Source of the DNA: Acidimicrobiia bacterium
GTDB taxonomy: Bacteria > Actinomycetota > Acidimicrobiia > IMCC26256 > JAGPDB01
DNA: 44,757 bases
Direction of reading: 5' to 3'
Assembly (NCBI GenBank): GCA_018057765.1
Contig: JAGPDB010000016.1
Coordinates: forward strand, 1 to 44,757
Shown: positions 14,957 to 24,432 of the stretch, piece by piece
Position numbering within the stretch: position 1 is the stretch's first letter
How the letters are laid out: every line of letters starts with the position of its first letter
Translations under genes and position numbers: made by a program
Notes under the pieces: model-generated
The model's input: only the letters and a program-made list of their open reading frames with translations
Database searches by the model: none
Told to the model about the DNA's origin: nothing

Positions 14957-17326
14957 ATGATTATTGCAGCTGAGGGGGGTTACCAAAACTTCGTTTTGAG
15001 TAATTCAGACTGGAAATGGTTATGGTTTGCATTCGCAACAGCAATAGTTGCTTTAGTAGTAGGTACACTGCTGACTAAAACTGTACTTAAAGTAGAAACC
15101 GGTACAGAAAAAATGCAAGAGATAGCAAAAGCTATTCAAGATGGTGCAATGGCATATATCATGCGACAATTTAAAACTATTGCAACAATTGTTGTTCCAG
15201 TAGGAGCAATTGTATTTTTCACTTCTAAAGCTATATCGAAAGATTCAGGTATTGCAGCGCTAAGTTTTGCTCAAAGCGGAACTTTTAGAACTGCAGCATT
15301 TGTTGTTGGTGCTCTATGTTCTGGTGGTATTGGTTTTCTTGGAATGTGGTTATCAACTCGTGCGAATGTTCGTACTGCACATTGTGCAACTAAAGGTTCA
15401 ATGAATAATGCATTAGGCGTAGCTTTTAAAGCTGGTGGTGTTTGTGGTCTCTTTACTGCTGGTCTTGGACTTCTTGGCGCAACAACTATTGTTATGATCT
15501 TTCAAAATAGTGCGTCAGCAATTCTTGTTGGTTTTGGTTTTGGTGGTTCACTACTAGCTCTTTTCTTGCGTGTTGGTGGAGGTATCTTTACTAAAGCAGC
15601 TGACGTTGGTGCTGACCTTGTTGGTAAAGTTGAACAGGGAATTCCCGAAGATGATCCTCGTAACCCTGCAACTATTGCAGATAACGTTGGCGACAATGTT
15701 GGTGACTGTGCTGGTATGGCATCAGATCTTTTCGAAAGTTTTGGTGTGACACTTGTTGCTTCTATCATCTTAGGTGTGAGCGCTTTTGCTGGAATTGGAT
15801 TAGAAGGTTCATCATCTAAAGGACTTATTTTTCCTATAGCAATTATGGCTGTTGGTCTATTAGCTTCAATGATTTCTATCTTTTTAGTTAAAGCTAAAGA
15901 AGGGGAAAAAGATGCTCTGAAGCCAATAAACCGAGGACTCACTTACGCTTCAATACTCACTCTTATAGGTGCAGCTATTGTCTCATTTGGCTACATTGGA
16001 AACAAAACTGGAAGTGGACCACAAGCTCTTAGTCTTCCTGGAACAAGATTATTCTTCGCAATTTTTGCTGGAGTAGTTTTAGGACAAGTTGCCTCTCGAA
16101 TAACTCAATATTATACATCTAGTGAATTCAAACCAGTTTTAAGTATTGCGGAATCTGGAAAAACTGGTCCTGCAACAGTTGTGCTTAGCGGTATCTCATC
16201 GGGGCTTGAATCTGCTGTTTGGGCTTTGTTTGCTATCTGTGGCGCTATTGGTGTTGCAATTTCTTTAGGTGGAGGAAACACTTCCTTTTCTTTTTACCTA
16301 GTTGCACTTACAGGTATAGGAATATTAAGCACTACAGCAATAGTTGTTGCTGAAGATACATTCGGTCCTGTTGCCGATAATGCTCAAGGTATTGCAGAAA
16401 TGTCCGGAGTTTTTGAAGGTGAAACAGAAGAAATTCTTGATGGTCTCGACACAGTAGGTAATACTACAAAAGCTGTTACTAAAGGTTTTGCTATTGGTTC
16501 AGCTGTAATTGCAGCGGTAGCTCTTTTTGCTTCATTTGTTGAAACTATTTTCAATGACGGTGCAGATAAATATCCAATTGTTGCTGCAGGAATTAAATCT
16601 GGAAAATCAGCATTTGAAACAGTCGCGTTTAACGTTGCCGATCCAAAAACATTTATTGGATTACTAATCGGTGGATCTGTAGTGTTCATGTTCTCATCGT
16701 TAGCTATTTTGGCAGTGTCTCGTACTGCAGGAACTATAGTTCAAGCTGTTCGTAAACAATTTCATGACAAGCCAGGTATTATGGAAGGTACTGAAAAGCC
16801 TGACTATAAAGAAGTTATCGATATTTGTACTGGAGCCTCTCTACGCGAACTTGCAACTCCAGCATTGTTAGCTGTGCTGACACCAGTAGCTGTTGGTTTT
16901 GGTCTCGGGGCATTTGCACTTGGAGCTTATTTGGCATCAGCAATTGTTGTTGGTCAATTGATGGCTAACTTTTTATCTAACTCTGGTGGTGCTTGGGATA
17001 ATGCAAAGAAATTTGTTGAATCTGGAAACCATGGTGGTAAAGGTTCAGACACTCATAAAGCTGTAGTTATTGGTGACACTGTTGGTGATCCTTTTAAAGA
17101 TACAGCAGGACCAGCTATAAACCCATTGATCAAAGTGATGAACTTAGTTTCACTTCTTGTTCTTCCAGCTGTAATTTCAATGAGTGATAACAATGCTCGC
17201 TATATAGTTGCAGGTATTGCTATTGTGATTATTTTAAGTGCAATAACATATTCAAAAACAAGACCTTCAGGTTTTGGCGATGATTTGGTAGAAGAGTTAT
17301 CTGCTAAATCTGATACAAAAGGATAA
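14957..17326 (+). CDS. hppA: Membrane-bound H+-translocating pyrophosphatase, K+-independent type
   Basis: The 789-residue integral membrane enzyme couples PPi hydrolysis to proton export. The signature catalytic loop [20 protein letters not shown] is followed by [20 protein letters not shown], and the later [19 protein letters not shown] block completes the metal-PPi site. The subtype marker reads [10 protein letters not shown]: Lys in place of the K+-requiring Ala, with Thr three residues on, is the signature of K+-independent H+-PPases. The length (about 790) and 16-helix layout fit. GAGGAAAG lies just before the ATG. It would recover energy from PPi and support the proton gradient that a KimA-type symporter would use. 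Confidence 0.96.
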   Translation: MIIAAEGGYQNFVLSNSDWKWLWFAFATAIVALVVGTLLTKTVLKVETGTEKMQEIAKAIQDGAMAYIMRQFKTIATIVVPVGAIVFFTSKAISKDSGIAALSFAQSGTFRTAAFVVGALCSGGIGFLGMWLSTRANVRTAHCATKGSMNNALGVAFKAGGVCGLFTAGLGLLGATTIVMIFQNSASAILVGFGFGGSLLALFLRVGGGIFTKAADVGADLVGKVEQGIPEDDPRNPATIADNVGDNVGDCAGMASDLFESFGVTLVASIILGVSAFAGIGLEGSSSKGLIFPIAIMAVGLLASMISIFLVKAKEGEKDALKPINRGLTYASILTLIGAAIVSFGYIGNKTGSGPQALSLPGTRLFFAIFAGVVLGQVASRITQYYTSSEFKPVLSIAESGKTGPATVVLSGISSGLESAVWALFAICGAIGVAISLGGGNTSFSFYLVALTGIGILSTTAIVVAEDTFGPVADNAQGIAEMSGVFEGETEEILDGLDTVGNTTKAVTKGFAIGSAVIAAVALFASFVETIFNDGADKYPIVAAGIKSGKSAFETVAFNVADPKTFIGLLIGGSVVFMFSSLAILAVSRTAGTIVQAVRKQFHDKPGIMEGTEKPDYKEVIDICTGASLRELATPALLAVLTPVAVGFGLGAFALGAYLASAIVVGQLMANFLSNSGGAWDNAKKFVESGNHGGKGSDTHKAVVIGDTVGDPFKDTAGPAINPLIKVMNLVSLLVLPAVISMSDNNARYIVAGIAIVIILSAITYSKTRPSGFGDDLVEELSAKSDTKG

Positions 17327-17377
17327 GACAATATACAAACTGGAAAATATTATGCTTAGTAAAAATAAAATTGGGCA

Positions 17378-17540
17378 AACCTAAGCCCTGCGGTTCGCAA
17401 AAACCCAGGGCTTGACTAAAGAGATCATCTCATGAGACTCCCATAAAGTCAAGACATTTCTTTCCTAGGTCGAACCCGCGAAGCTATTCCCTTTTTCCTC
17501 AAAGGTATAATCTCAACAGGGCTAAACCTTGGAGCTATAA
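17378..17540. other. GC-richer structured intergenic block, possible leader RNA or small ncRNA
   Basis: The 236-nt gap between hppA and the EamA gene holds a core visibly richer in G+C than other gaps in this AT-rich DNA. It contains AAGCCCTG (17383-17390) pairing with CAGGGCTT (17406-17413), CTTGACT (17411-17417) pairing with AGTCAAG (17447-17453), a GAGA-TCA-TCTC mini-hairpin between them, and CAGGGCT again at 17517-17523, which could pair with the first arm instead. Mutually exclusive pairings of that kind suit a switch in the EamA leader. Read on the minus strand it would end near GGGC...GCCC (17374-17389) followed by a T-rich run, which suits a small RNA. It matches no riboswitch or RNA family I can recall. 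Confidence 0.4.
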
Positions 17541-17562
17541 AAAGATAATCTAGAATTATTAA

Positions 17563-18441
17563 ATGCTTGCAGTGCTCGATTCAACTTATGTATTTGGGAT
17601 TGGTGCTGGTATTTTCGCTGCAATACTATTTGGTTCAGGTGACTTTTATGTCGGTCATGTAGCTAGCAAGAGTTCGGTATTTGCTTCAACTGCAGTTGCA
17701 TATATATTTGAATTCTGTTTGCTCGGAACTTTATTATTTTTTCAAAAAGATTATGGAACAATAGGCGAGAATAATAAAACTTTATTAGTTGCAATTTCTG
17801 GAAATATTGGATTTTTAACTTTTGTTTATGGTTTGGCAAAAGGAAGAATTTCTATTGTCGCGCCGCTTGCCGCAATATTACAGTTAGTTTTTCCTCTAAT
17901 CTTTTCAATATTTGTAGACAATAAAACGCTTTCGAGACTTACTTGGTTGGGGATAATGGTTTCTATAATCGCAATCATATTTATAACAATTACTAAAGAA
18001 CCAGAAGATTCTAAAATAAAAAATTCAACGAAACTTTCAATATTCGCTGGAACAATTTCAGGGTTATGTTTTAGTCTTTGGTTAACAGGCATTAGTAAAG
18101 TAGAAACTCCAATAATTACACGCATATTTATACTTTCCATCCCAGCCTGTATTGTCGGTACTATCTATCTATTGGTGAAGCGAGACACCATTAAACCAGT
18201 ATTAAAGTATGTTCACATAATAGTAATATCAAGTACCGGTTATATGTGCGGAATTTGGTTCTTTAATTTTTCAGAAAGAAGAGTTTCTTTAATAATATCT
18301 GCACTATTAATAGGCTTGGTACCAGCTGTTACCATTATTCTTGCAAAGATTAAGAATGATGAACATATATCAAAGAATCAATACTACGGATTCATACTTG
18401 CAATTATTGGTATTGGAGTCATTGCTTTAGGTTCTACATAA
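17563..18441 (+). CDS. EamA/DMT-family membrane transporter
   Basis: The 292-residue, about ten-helix protein is built from two five-helix repeats, the drug/metabolite transporter (EamA) layout. The first repeat contains FGSGDFYVGHVASK and KGRISIVAPLAAILQLVFPL; the second runs from about residue 150, with SALLIGLVPAVTIILAKI near its end. Such proteins export or import small metabolites; the substrate is unknown. The unusual 236-nt leader with possible alternative structures may regulate it. It is convergent with the DedA gene, 32 bases away. Confidence 0.85.
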   Translation: MLAVLDSTYVFGIGAGIFAAILFGSGDFYVGHVASKSSVFASTAVAYIFEFCLLGTLLFFQKDYGTIGENNKTLLVAISGNIGFLTFVYGLAKGRISIVAPLAAILQLVFPLIFSIFVDNKTLSRLTWLGIMVSIIAIIFITITKEPEDSKIKNSTKLSIFAGTISGLCFSLWLTGISKVETPIITRIFILSIPACIVGTIYLLVKRDTIKPVLKYVHIIVISSTGYMCGIWFFNFSERRVSLIISALLIGLVPAVTIILAKIKNDEHISKNQYYGFILAIIGIGVIALGST

Positions 18442-18473
18442 TCTTTCTAAAGACCAAACCTAGACAGAAAATA

Positions 18474-19190
18474 TCAAGCTTTAGTATCAGTATTTAATTC
18501 TTCTGTTTTTATTTTAGGATCGACAGAATTTAAATCATCTGACTGTTCTTTTTTATGCTTTATAAATTCTATTACTGGTGGAATAAACGAGATAACAAAT
18601 ATCAATGCAATAATTGGTAATAAATATTTATCAATATTCTTTTCTCCGATAGCAGAACCTAAGAAATATCCAAGCAGTGAAATACCTACACCCCAAAGAG
18701 CTGCACCAACAGCATTGAATTTTACAAAGGTCTTGTAACTCATCTTGGCAGTACCAGCCATAGTAGGTGCGATTGTCCTCACTATTGGAACAAACCTAGC
18801 TAGTAAAATAGTTTTGGGACCGTGTTTTTCAAAGAATGCATGAGTCTTGTCGATATGTGATTTCTTTAGTATTTTTGCATTTTCTTTTTTAAAAAGTCTT
18901 TCACCAAGTTTGTTTCCAACCAAATATCCAGTTTGGTCACCAACAAATGCGGCTATAAAGAAAAGTGGCACAAGAACCCAAATGTTTAAATCCCCTTTAA
19001 ACGCCAAGAATCCTGCTGTAAAAAGTAAAGTATCGCCAGGCAAGAATATGCCTATTAAAAGCCCTGATTCGGCAAATATAATAGCAAAAAGTACAATATA
19101 CTGCCATGGGCTTAGGTTATCCAATAAAGTACCGAGTTTAGAAGGGTCTAAGAGATCTTTAAAGAATGAAATTATAGAAGCTATATACAT
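18474..19190 (-). CDS. DedA-family (SNARE-associated/VTT domain) membrane protein
   Basis: The 238-residue membrane protein has the DedA/VTT-domain signatures FLPGDTLLFTAGFLA, GDQTGYLVGNKLGERLF (with the conserved G-x-x-x-G pattern) and HGPKTILLARFVPIVRTIAP followed by MAGTAKMSYKTF. The arginines in the last block are essential in E. coli DedA members. The family includes undecaprenyl-phosphate and phospholipid flippases, so recycling of the envelope lipid carrier is the best-supported role, but the assignment is by family only. A hydrophilic tail of about 30 residues ends the protein. It is divergent from topA. Confidence 0.9.
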   Translation of the reverse strand: MYIASIISFFKDLLDPSKLGTLLDNLSPWQYIVLFAIIFAESGLLIGIFLPGDTLLFTAGFLAFKGDLNIWVLVPLFFIAAFVGDQTGYLVGNKLGERLFKKENAKILKKSHIDKTHAFFEKHGPKTILLARFVPIVRTIAPTMAGTAKMSYKTFVKFNAVGAALWGVGISLLGYFLGSAIGEKNIDKYLLPIIALIFVISFIPPVIEFIKHKKEQSDDLNSVDPKIKTEELNTDTKA

Positions 19191-19262
19191 AAATATTGAT
19201 TCTAGTCAGTTATTTTTCTAAATATTACGTTCAGGTAGTACGAGAGAGTAAAGTACATGTCT

Positions 19263-19281
19263 CGCATAATGCAAATATGCG
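19263..19281 (+). promoter_or_regulatory. Inverted repeat in the topA/dedA divergent gap
   Basis: CGCATA (19263-19268) and TATGCG (19276-19281) are separated by ATGCAAA, about 40 bases before the topA start. The position suits an operator or a supercoiling-sensitive promoter element, but there is no direct evidence. Confidence 0.3.
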
Positions 19282-19321
19282 TTGCTACATAGGCTAAAGC
19301 CAAAAGATTAATAGAAGAGAG

Positions 19322-22156
19322 ATGTCCGTGGGCAAACCATTAATAATCGTTGAATCACCTGCAAAAGCCAGGACAATAACACAATTCTTAGAAGGTAAAT
19401 ACACTGTAGAATCAAGTGTTGGTCATATTAGAGATCTGCCAAGAACAGCAGCTGACATTCCAGAACAATTTAAAAAAACACCTGCAGGACGTTTGGGGAT
19501 TGATGTAGAAAATAATTTTACACCTATATATATAGTTCCAGCAGAAAAGAAAAAAGTTGTTGCAGAATTAAAGAGAAAATTAAAAGATGCAAGTGAATTA
19601 TATCTCGCAACCGATGAAGATCGTGAAGGTGAAGCAATTGCTTGGCATGTACTACAAATTTTGAAACCAAAAATCCCTGTAAAGCGAATGGTTTTTCATG
19701 AAATAACAAAAGACGCAATTAATGAGGCTATAACTAATGCCCGCGAACTCGATACAAAATTAGTTGCTGCTCAGGAAGGTAGACGAATATTAGATCGATT
19801 AGTAGGCTATGAGACATCACCAATTTTGTGGCGCAAAGTTATGCCAAAACTCAGCGCAGGTAGAGTACAAAGTGTTGCAACGCGTCTAGTAGTTGATCGT
19901 GAGCGCGCTCGAATGGCTTTTGTTAGCGCAAAATATTTTGATGTTGTTGCTGAACTCAAGCACGAAAAGACAAAGATTGAATTTGAATCTACACTTACAC
20001 ATGTTGACGACAAAAGGATTTCTTCCTCAAAAGACTTTGACGAAAAAACAGGTAAATTAAATAAAACAACTGTAGTTACTATAGGTGAAGTCGCAGCATC
20101 AAAAATTGCAGAAAGTGTTTCTGGAAAAGATTTTGAAGTCGGCTCTTCTGAAGAAAATGACTGGAAGCAATCTCCATATCCTCCATTTATAACTTCAACT
20201 TTGCAACAAGAGGCTGGACGTAAATTACGGTTTTCTTCAGCACGTACAATGGCGATTGCACAAAGGTTATATGAACGCGGTTATATAACCTACATGCGTA
20301 CCGATTCTACTTCTCTATCTGACCAGGCCATTAAAGCTTCAAGAAAAAGAATTGAGTCACTCTATGGCAAAGAATATGTTCCTGATGCGCCTCGTCAATA
20401 TAAGAGAAAAGTGAAAAATGCTCAGGAAGCTCATGAAGCTATACGTCCTGCTGGTGATGACATGAGAATACCTGATTCTCTATCTAGCGAGTTAGATACA
20501 GATGAAACTAAGTTATATGAACTCATTTGGAAGCGAACTATTGCTTCACAAATGTGTGATGCACGTGGCAAGAGAGTAACAGTTAAATTTAATATTGCGC
20601 TTAAAGACGTCGTTGATGAAAATAAGGCATCTTTAAACAATGCAACATTTACTTCTCATGGTCGAACAATTGTTTTTCCAGGTTTTTTACGAGCATATGT
20701 TCAAGGCTCTGATGATCCTGATTCAGATTTAGAAGACCGAGAATCTATTTTGCCACCGTTAGCTGTTGGAGATAAAACCAAATGTAAAAGCGTTGAAGCT
20801 AAAGAACATTCAACACTTCCACCAGCACGTTACACAGAAGCTTCTTTGGTTAAAGAGCTAGAAGCACGAGGTATTGGCCGTCCTTCTACTTATGCTGCAG
20901 TAATGCAAACCATTCAAGATCGTGGATATGTTTGGAAAAAATCAAGTGCGATGGTACCAAGCTGGACTGCTTTTGCTGTTGTTGGATTACTAGAAAAACA
21001 CTTCCCGCATTTAGTTGATTATGAATTTACCGCAAAAATGGAAGAAGATTTAGATGCAATTGCTCTTGGTGAAAAAGATTCTATTGCTTGGCTTAATAAA
21101 TTTTATTTCGATCCTGAAGAAGGTCTAAAGTTTTTAGTTGGCGATGAACGTGTTGCGGAAATTGATGCACGTGCCATTAACTCTATTGTTATTGGCCAAG
21201 ATGATAAAAAGCGAGACATAGTTGTCCGTGTAGGTCGCTATGGTGCTTACTTGGAACGTGATATTAATGGCGAACCACAACGTGCAAATATTCCAGATGG
21301 AACAACACCAGATGAATTAAACCCAGTAATAGCGGAAGAATTTTTTGAAAGCGCATCACAAGATGGACGAGAACTTGGTATCTATCCTGAAAACGATCAG
21401 ATGATAGTTGTAAAAGATGGGCGATTTGGTCCTTATGTTACTTGTGTTTTACCCGAAGATGTAGAGAAAGATAAAAAAGGTAAACCATTAGAAAAACCTA
21501 AGACTGCATCACTTTTAAAATATATGAATATTGCAGATATCACATTTGAGGATGCAATAAAACTTTTTTCTTTACCGCGCATAGTTGGTAAGGATGAAAA
21601 TGGAAATGAAATTTCAGTACAGAATGGCCGCTATGGTCCATATATTTCACGAACAGTTGATGGTAAAGGCGATTCTCGTACTCTTGCTGAAGAGACTCAA
21701 TTATTTGATCTCACTTTAGAACAAGCACTTGAACTTTTTTCACAGCCACGCCGTAGGGGAGCTGCGACAGCTAAAGGACCATTACTTGATTTAGGAGCAC
21801 ATCCAGATTCAGGGAAATCCATCCTTGTAAAGGATGGTCGATTCGGAGCATATGTAACTGATGGTGAAATTAATGCCTCCATTCCTAGAGGTAAAACTCC
21901 AGAGACATTGACTATGGATGAAGCAGTGGAACTTTTGATCGCTAGAGCAGAGAAAATCGCTTTAAATGGTGGCGTAACAAAGAAAGCGAAAAAAAAGCCA
22001 GTAGCGAAAAAAAAGCCAGTAGCGAAAAAGAAGCCAGTAGCGAAAGTATTAAAGAAGCCTAAGGTTACTGACTCAAAACGTCCTACTTCCGATAAGCAGA
22101 ACGCAGCGGAAAAGAAAACTACTACTAAAAAAGCTAAAGACGGCGAAAAAAGTTAA
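19322..22156 (+). CDS. topA: DNA topoisomerase I (type IA)
   Basis: The 944-residue enzyme relaxes negative supercoils by transient single-strand breakage. The Toprim domain starts at PLIIVESPAKARTI and holds the metal site LATDEDREGEAIAWH; KLSAGRVQSVATRLVVDRE follows; the catalytic tyrosine is Tyr324 in YITYMRTDS. The C-terminal half has no zinc fingers but several actinobacterial TopoI_C repeats (each with VKDGRFGPYVT-like text), then a basic tail rich in KKPVAK repeats. Such lysine-rich tails raise processivity in mycobacterial and streptomycete TopA. The ATG at 19322 follows AGAAGAGAG. It starts a run with an MFS gene, tmk and holB. Confidence 0.97.
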   Translation: MSVGKPLIIVESPAKARTITQFLEGKYTVESSVGHIRDLPRTAADIPEQFKKTPAGRLGIDVENNFTPIYIVPAEKKKVVAELKRKLKDASELYLATDEDREGEAIAWHVLQILKPKIPVKRMVFHEITKDAINEAITNARELDTKLVAAQEGRRILDRLVGYETSPILWRKVMPKLSAGRVQSVATRLVVDRERARMAFVSAKYFDVVAELKHEKTKIEFESTLTHVDDKRISSSKDFDEKTGKLNKTTVVTIGEVAASKIAESVSGKDFEVGSSEENDWKQSPYPPFITSTLQQEAGRKLRFSSARTMAIAQRLYERGYITYMRTDSTSLSDQAIKASRKRIESLYGKEYVPDAPRQYKRKVKNAQEAHEAIRPAGDDMRIPDSLSSELDTDETKLYELIWKRTIASQMCDARGKRVTVKFNIALKDVVDENKASLNNATFTSHGRTIVFPGFLRAYVQGSDDPDSDLEDRESILPPLAVGDKTKCKSVEAKEHSTLPPARYTEASLVKELEARGIGRPSTYAAVMQTIQDRGYVWKKSSAMVPSWTAFAVVGLLEKHFPHLVDYEFTAKMEEDLDAIALGEKDSIAWLNKFYFDPEEGLKFLVGDERVAEIDARAINSIVIGQDDKKRDIVVRVGRYGAYLERDINGEPQRANIPDGTTPDELNPVIAEEFFESASQDGRELGIYPENDQMIVVKDGRFGPYVTCVLPEDVEKDKKGKPLEKPKTASLLKYMNIADITFEDAIKLFSLPRIVGKDENGNEISVQNGRYGPYISRTVDGKGDSRTLAEETQLFDLTLEQALELFSQPRRRGAATAKGPLLDLGAHPDSGKSILVKDGRFGAYVTDGEINASIPRGKTPETLTMDEAVELLIARAEKIALNGGVTKKAKKKPVAKKKPVAKKKPVAKVLKKPKVTDSKRPTSDKQNAAEKKTTTKKAKDGEKS
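21991..22046 (+). repeat. Three 18-bp tandem repeats in the topA tail
   Basis: The core AGCCAGTAGCGA recurs at 21996, 22014 and 22032 with an exact 18-base period. Each unit encodes KKPVAK. The repeats keep frame and lie in the lysine-rich tail of topoisomerase I; they probably vary in number between strains by slippage. Confidence 0.85.
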
Positions 22157-22182
22157 GAAGATTAATACTAAGATATTGTATT

Positions 22183-23814
22183 ATGAATAAAGAGGCACCG
22201 TTTGTACCTATACAAGTGACAGATGATCCAATTCCTAAGAATATTTGGGCGGCATTTCGCCAATATGGATACTGGAGAGTCTTCATAGCTCAATTCGTTT
22301 CATCTTTAGGGGACTGGATCGGGATATTTGCAATTATTGCAATCGCATCACGTGTATCTAATAATTCAGGTTATGCGGTTGCTTTACCCATGCTTGTGAG
22401 AATTGTTCCTGGTCTTTTTCTAGCTTCTATTGGCGGACTGATCGTAGATCGTCTAGACAGACGAAAGATAATGGTTATTTGTGATTTATCTAGAGCTGCT
22501 CTTTTATTCATGCTTCCATTCTGGAATTCACTTATCGGGCTTATTGTAATATCTTTTTTCTTGGAAATGTTCACGTTATTATGGGGTCCTGCAAAAGATT
22601 CTTCTATTCCTTATTTAATTACACCAAACCATTTAGATACAGCTAATTCTCTTGGTCTCGCATGTGCCTATGGAACTTTTCCTATTGGGGCAATGGTATT
22701 TGGTGCAATGGCGAGTGTCGCAGTATTCATAAATTCAAAAAACTTTTTTGGTGGAAATATTGATCAAGAGTTCGTTGCTCTTTGGGCTGACGGGCTTACT
22801 TACATTATTTCTGCGATTGCAATATTTAGTTTGACTCGCGTATTTCGAGATATACGTTCCTCTCAGTTAGAAAGAATGGAAAAGGAGAAATTAGAAAAAG
22901 AAAACAATTCTGATTCTGCTTTATCGGAAAAGCGCATAGACATTGCTGCTACGTTTGCAGAAATAAAAAATGGCTATAAATTTATTGCAAAAGAACGTTT
23001 GGTTCGTGGAGTGATGCTGGGTCTAGGTGTTGGTATTATCGGTGGAGGCGTTTTAGTACCACTAGGTAATATTTATGCATCTACAGTTCTGGGTGGTGGC
23101 TCGGGCACCTATTCATTATTAATGATTGGTTTGGGAACTGGAGCTGCTGTTGGAATTATTACCTTGTTGTTCATACAAAAATATCTTAAACGAGGAACAG
23201 TATTTTGGAGCGCGATAGTACTTTGCGGAGTGTCATTAGTATTAGTAGCGCTTTCCAGCTATACTTGGATTTCTGTTATTGCTATTGGCGGAGTTGGCGC
23301 ATTTGCAGGTAGTGGATATGTGACAGGGTTTACTGTATTACAAGAAGAAGTTGAAGATAACTTACGCGGACGAACATTTGCTGCACTTTATACAATAGTG
23401 AGAATATGTATGATTTTTGCCTTGGCCGTTTCTCCATTATTCTCTGATTTTTATGATTGGATTTTAATAAAAATTTTTGGCACAACAAAACTTTCTATTG
23501 GTGCTTTCTCATATAATTTTCCAGGTGTAAGGGTTACATTATTAATGGGTGGATTAGTGATTGTTGTAGGTGGATTCTTAGCCCGTTCACAAGTAGTACA
23601 CAAAGCCGTTCGTAAAAATGAAGATATCATCAATGCTAATTTATCTAACACTGAATCTGAAAGCAAGGCTGAAGGTTCTGACATCTTGGAACGATCGCGA
23701 AGCGCTGAAAAAATGTCAGATACCGAAATCGAGAATTCAAATGTAGCGAACCCAGTCGCAGACGTTACTAATAAGTTGGAATTACCTAATGAAGACAGAA
23801 CAGAAGTTAAATAA
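22183..23814 (+). CDS. MFS transporter, DHA3-like, with charged C-terminal tail
   Basis: The 543-residue protein begins in the cytoplasm with about 25 polar residues and has 12 predicted helices, with an early FVSSLGDWIGIFAIIAIASR and the loop 2-3 motif GGLIVDRLDRRKIMVICDL. A charged central loop (about residues 225-255, KEKLEKENNSD) separates the halves. The last about 70 residues (from VHKAVRKNEDI) are acidic and probably disordered, making it longer than the usual 400-430 residues. Position between topA and tmk is found in other actinobacteria and suggests a housekeeping export function, but the substrate is unknown. Its stop abuts the tmk start codon directly. Confidence 0.85.
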   Translation: MNKEAPFVPIQVTDDPIPKNIWAAFRQYGYWRVFIAQFVSSLGDWIGIFAIIAIASRVSNNSGYAVALPMLVRIVPGLFLASIGGLIVDRLDRRKIMVICDLSRAALLFMLPFWNSLIGLIVISFFLEMFTLLWGPAKDSSIPYLITPNHLDTANSLGLACAYGTFPIGAMVFGAMASVAVFINSKNFFGGNIDQEFVALWADGLTYIISAIAIFSLTRVFRDIRSSQLERMEKEKLEKENNSDSALSEKRIDIAATFAEIKNGYKFIAKERLVRGVMLGLGVGIIGGGVLVPLGNIYASTVLGGGSGTYSLLMIGLGTGAAVGIITLLFIQKYLKRGTVFWSAIVLCGVSLVLVALSSYTWISVIAIGGVGAFAGSGYVTGFTVLQEEVEDNLRGRTFAALYTIVRICMIFALAVSPLFSDFYDWILIKIFGTTKLSIGAFSYNFPGVRVTLLMGGLVIVVGGFLARSQVVHKAVRKNEDIINANLSNTESESKAEGSDILERSRSAEKMSDTEIENSNVANPVADVTNKLELPNEDRTEVK

Positions 23815-24432
23815 ATGAGTAACGGTGTGCATATAGTATTTGAAGGACCTGATGCTGTAGGGAAATCAACTCAAATTGCATTAACAAAAAAATATCTTGA
23901 AGAGCTAGGCCACAAAGTAGTTTTAACTCGTGAACCTGGTGGCACTGAAGTAGGTTTAATGTTGCGTAAAATATTATTGGAAACAAATTTAAATATAGAT
24001 CCACACGCTGAGGCATTAATGATGGCTAGCGACCGTGCTCAAGACGTACATGAAATTATCATGCCCGCAATCGAACGTGGAGATATTGTTCTTAGCGATA
24101 GATTTATTCCATCGTCACTTGTATATCAAGGTATTGTACGCAGACTTGGGATTGAGCAAGTTTTTGAATTAAGTAAATTTGCATTAGGAAGACATACTCC
24201 AGATATAACACTATGCTTTGATATTTTAGATGAAAAAGCAATTGCGCGTGCTGATAAAAATCCCGATCGAATAGAGCGTGAAGGTACAGATTTTCACCAA
24301 GAAGTTCGTGATGCTTATAGGATGCTGACTGGAAAATATAATTGGGAAAAAATAGATGCAAACGGTTCAGTAGATGAAGTATTTGATCGTATAAAAAAAA
24401 TTATTGATATCAAGATTGTGTCTAATTCATGA
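23815..24432 (+). CDS. tmk: Thymidylate kinase
   Basis: The 205-residue kinase phosphorylates dTMP to dTDP in dTTP synthesis. It has the P-loop FEGPDAVGKSTQ, the TREPGGTEVG motif that positions dTMP, and the DR(F/Y) motif in LSDRFIPSSLVYQG. The length is standard. The frame begins immediately after the MFS stop (TAAATG) and overlaps holB by four bases (ATGA), so translation is coupled with the clamp-loader subunit, a frequent tmk-holB pairing. Confidence 0.95.
   Translation: MSNGVHIVFEGPDAVGKSTQIALTKKYLEELGHKVVLTREPGGTEVGLMLRKILLETNLNIDPHAEALMMASDRAQDVHEIIMPAIERGDIVLSDRFIPSSLVYQGIVRRLGIEQVFELSKFALGRHTPDITLCFDILDEKAIARADKNPDRIEREGTDFHQEVRDAYRMLTGKYNWEKIDANGSVDEVFDRIKKIIDIKIVSNS

Noticed and set aside
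15502-15942. Minus-strand frame of 146 codons inside hppA
   Set aside because: It is antisense to the catalytic loop of the pyrophosphatase; Pro/Ser-rich text arises from Gly/Ala codons.
17327-17377. Terminator directly after hppA
   Set aside because: The first hairpin (17383-17413) is not followed by a T-run on the plus strand, so I did not call it a plus-strand terminator.
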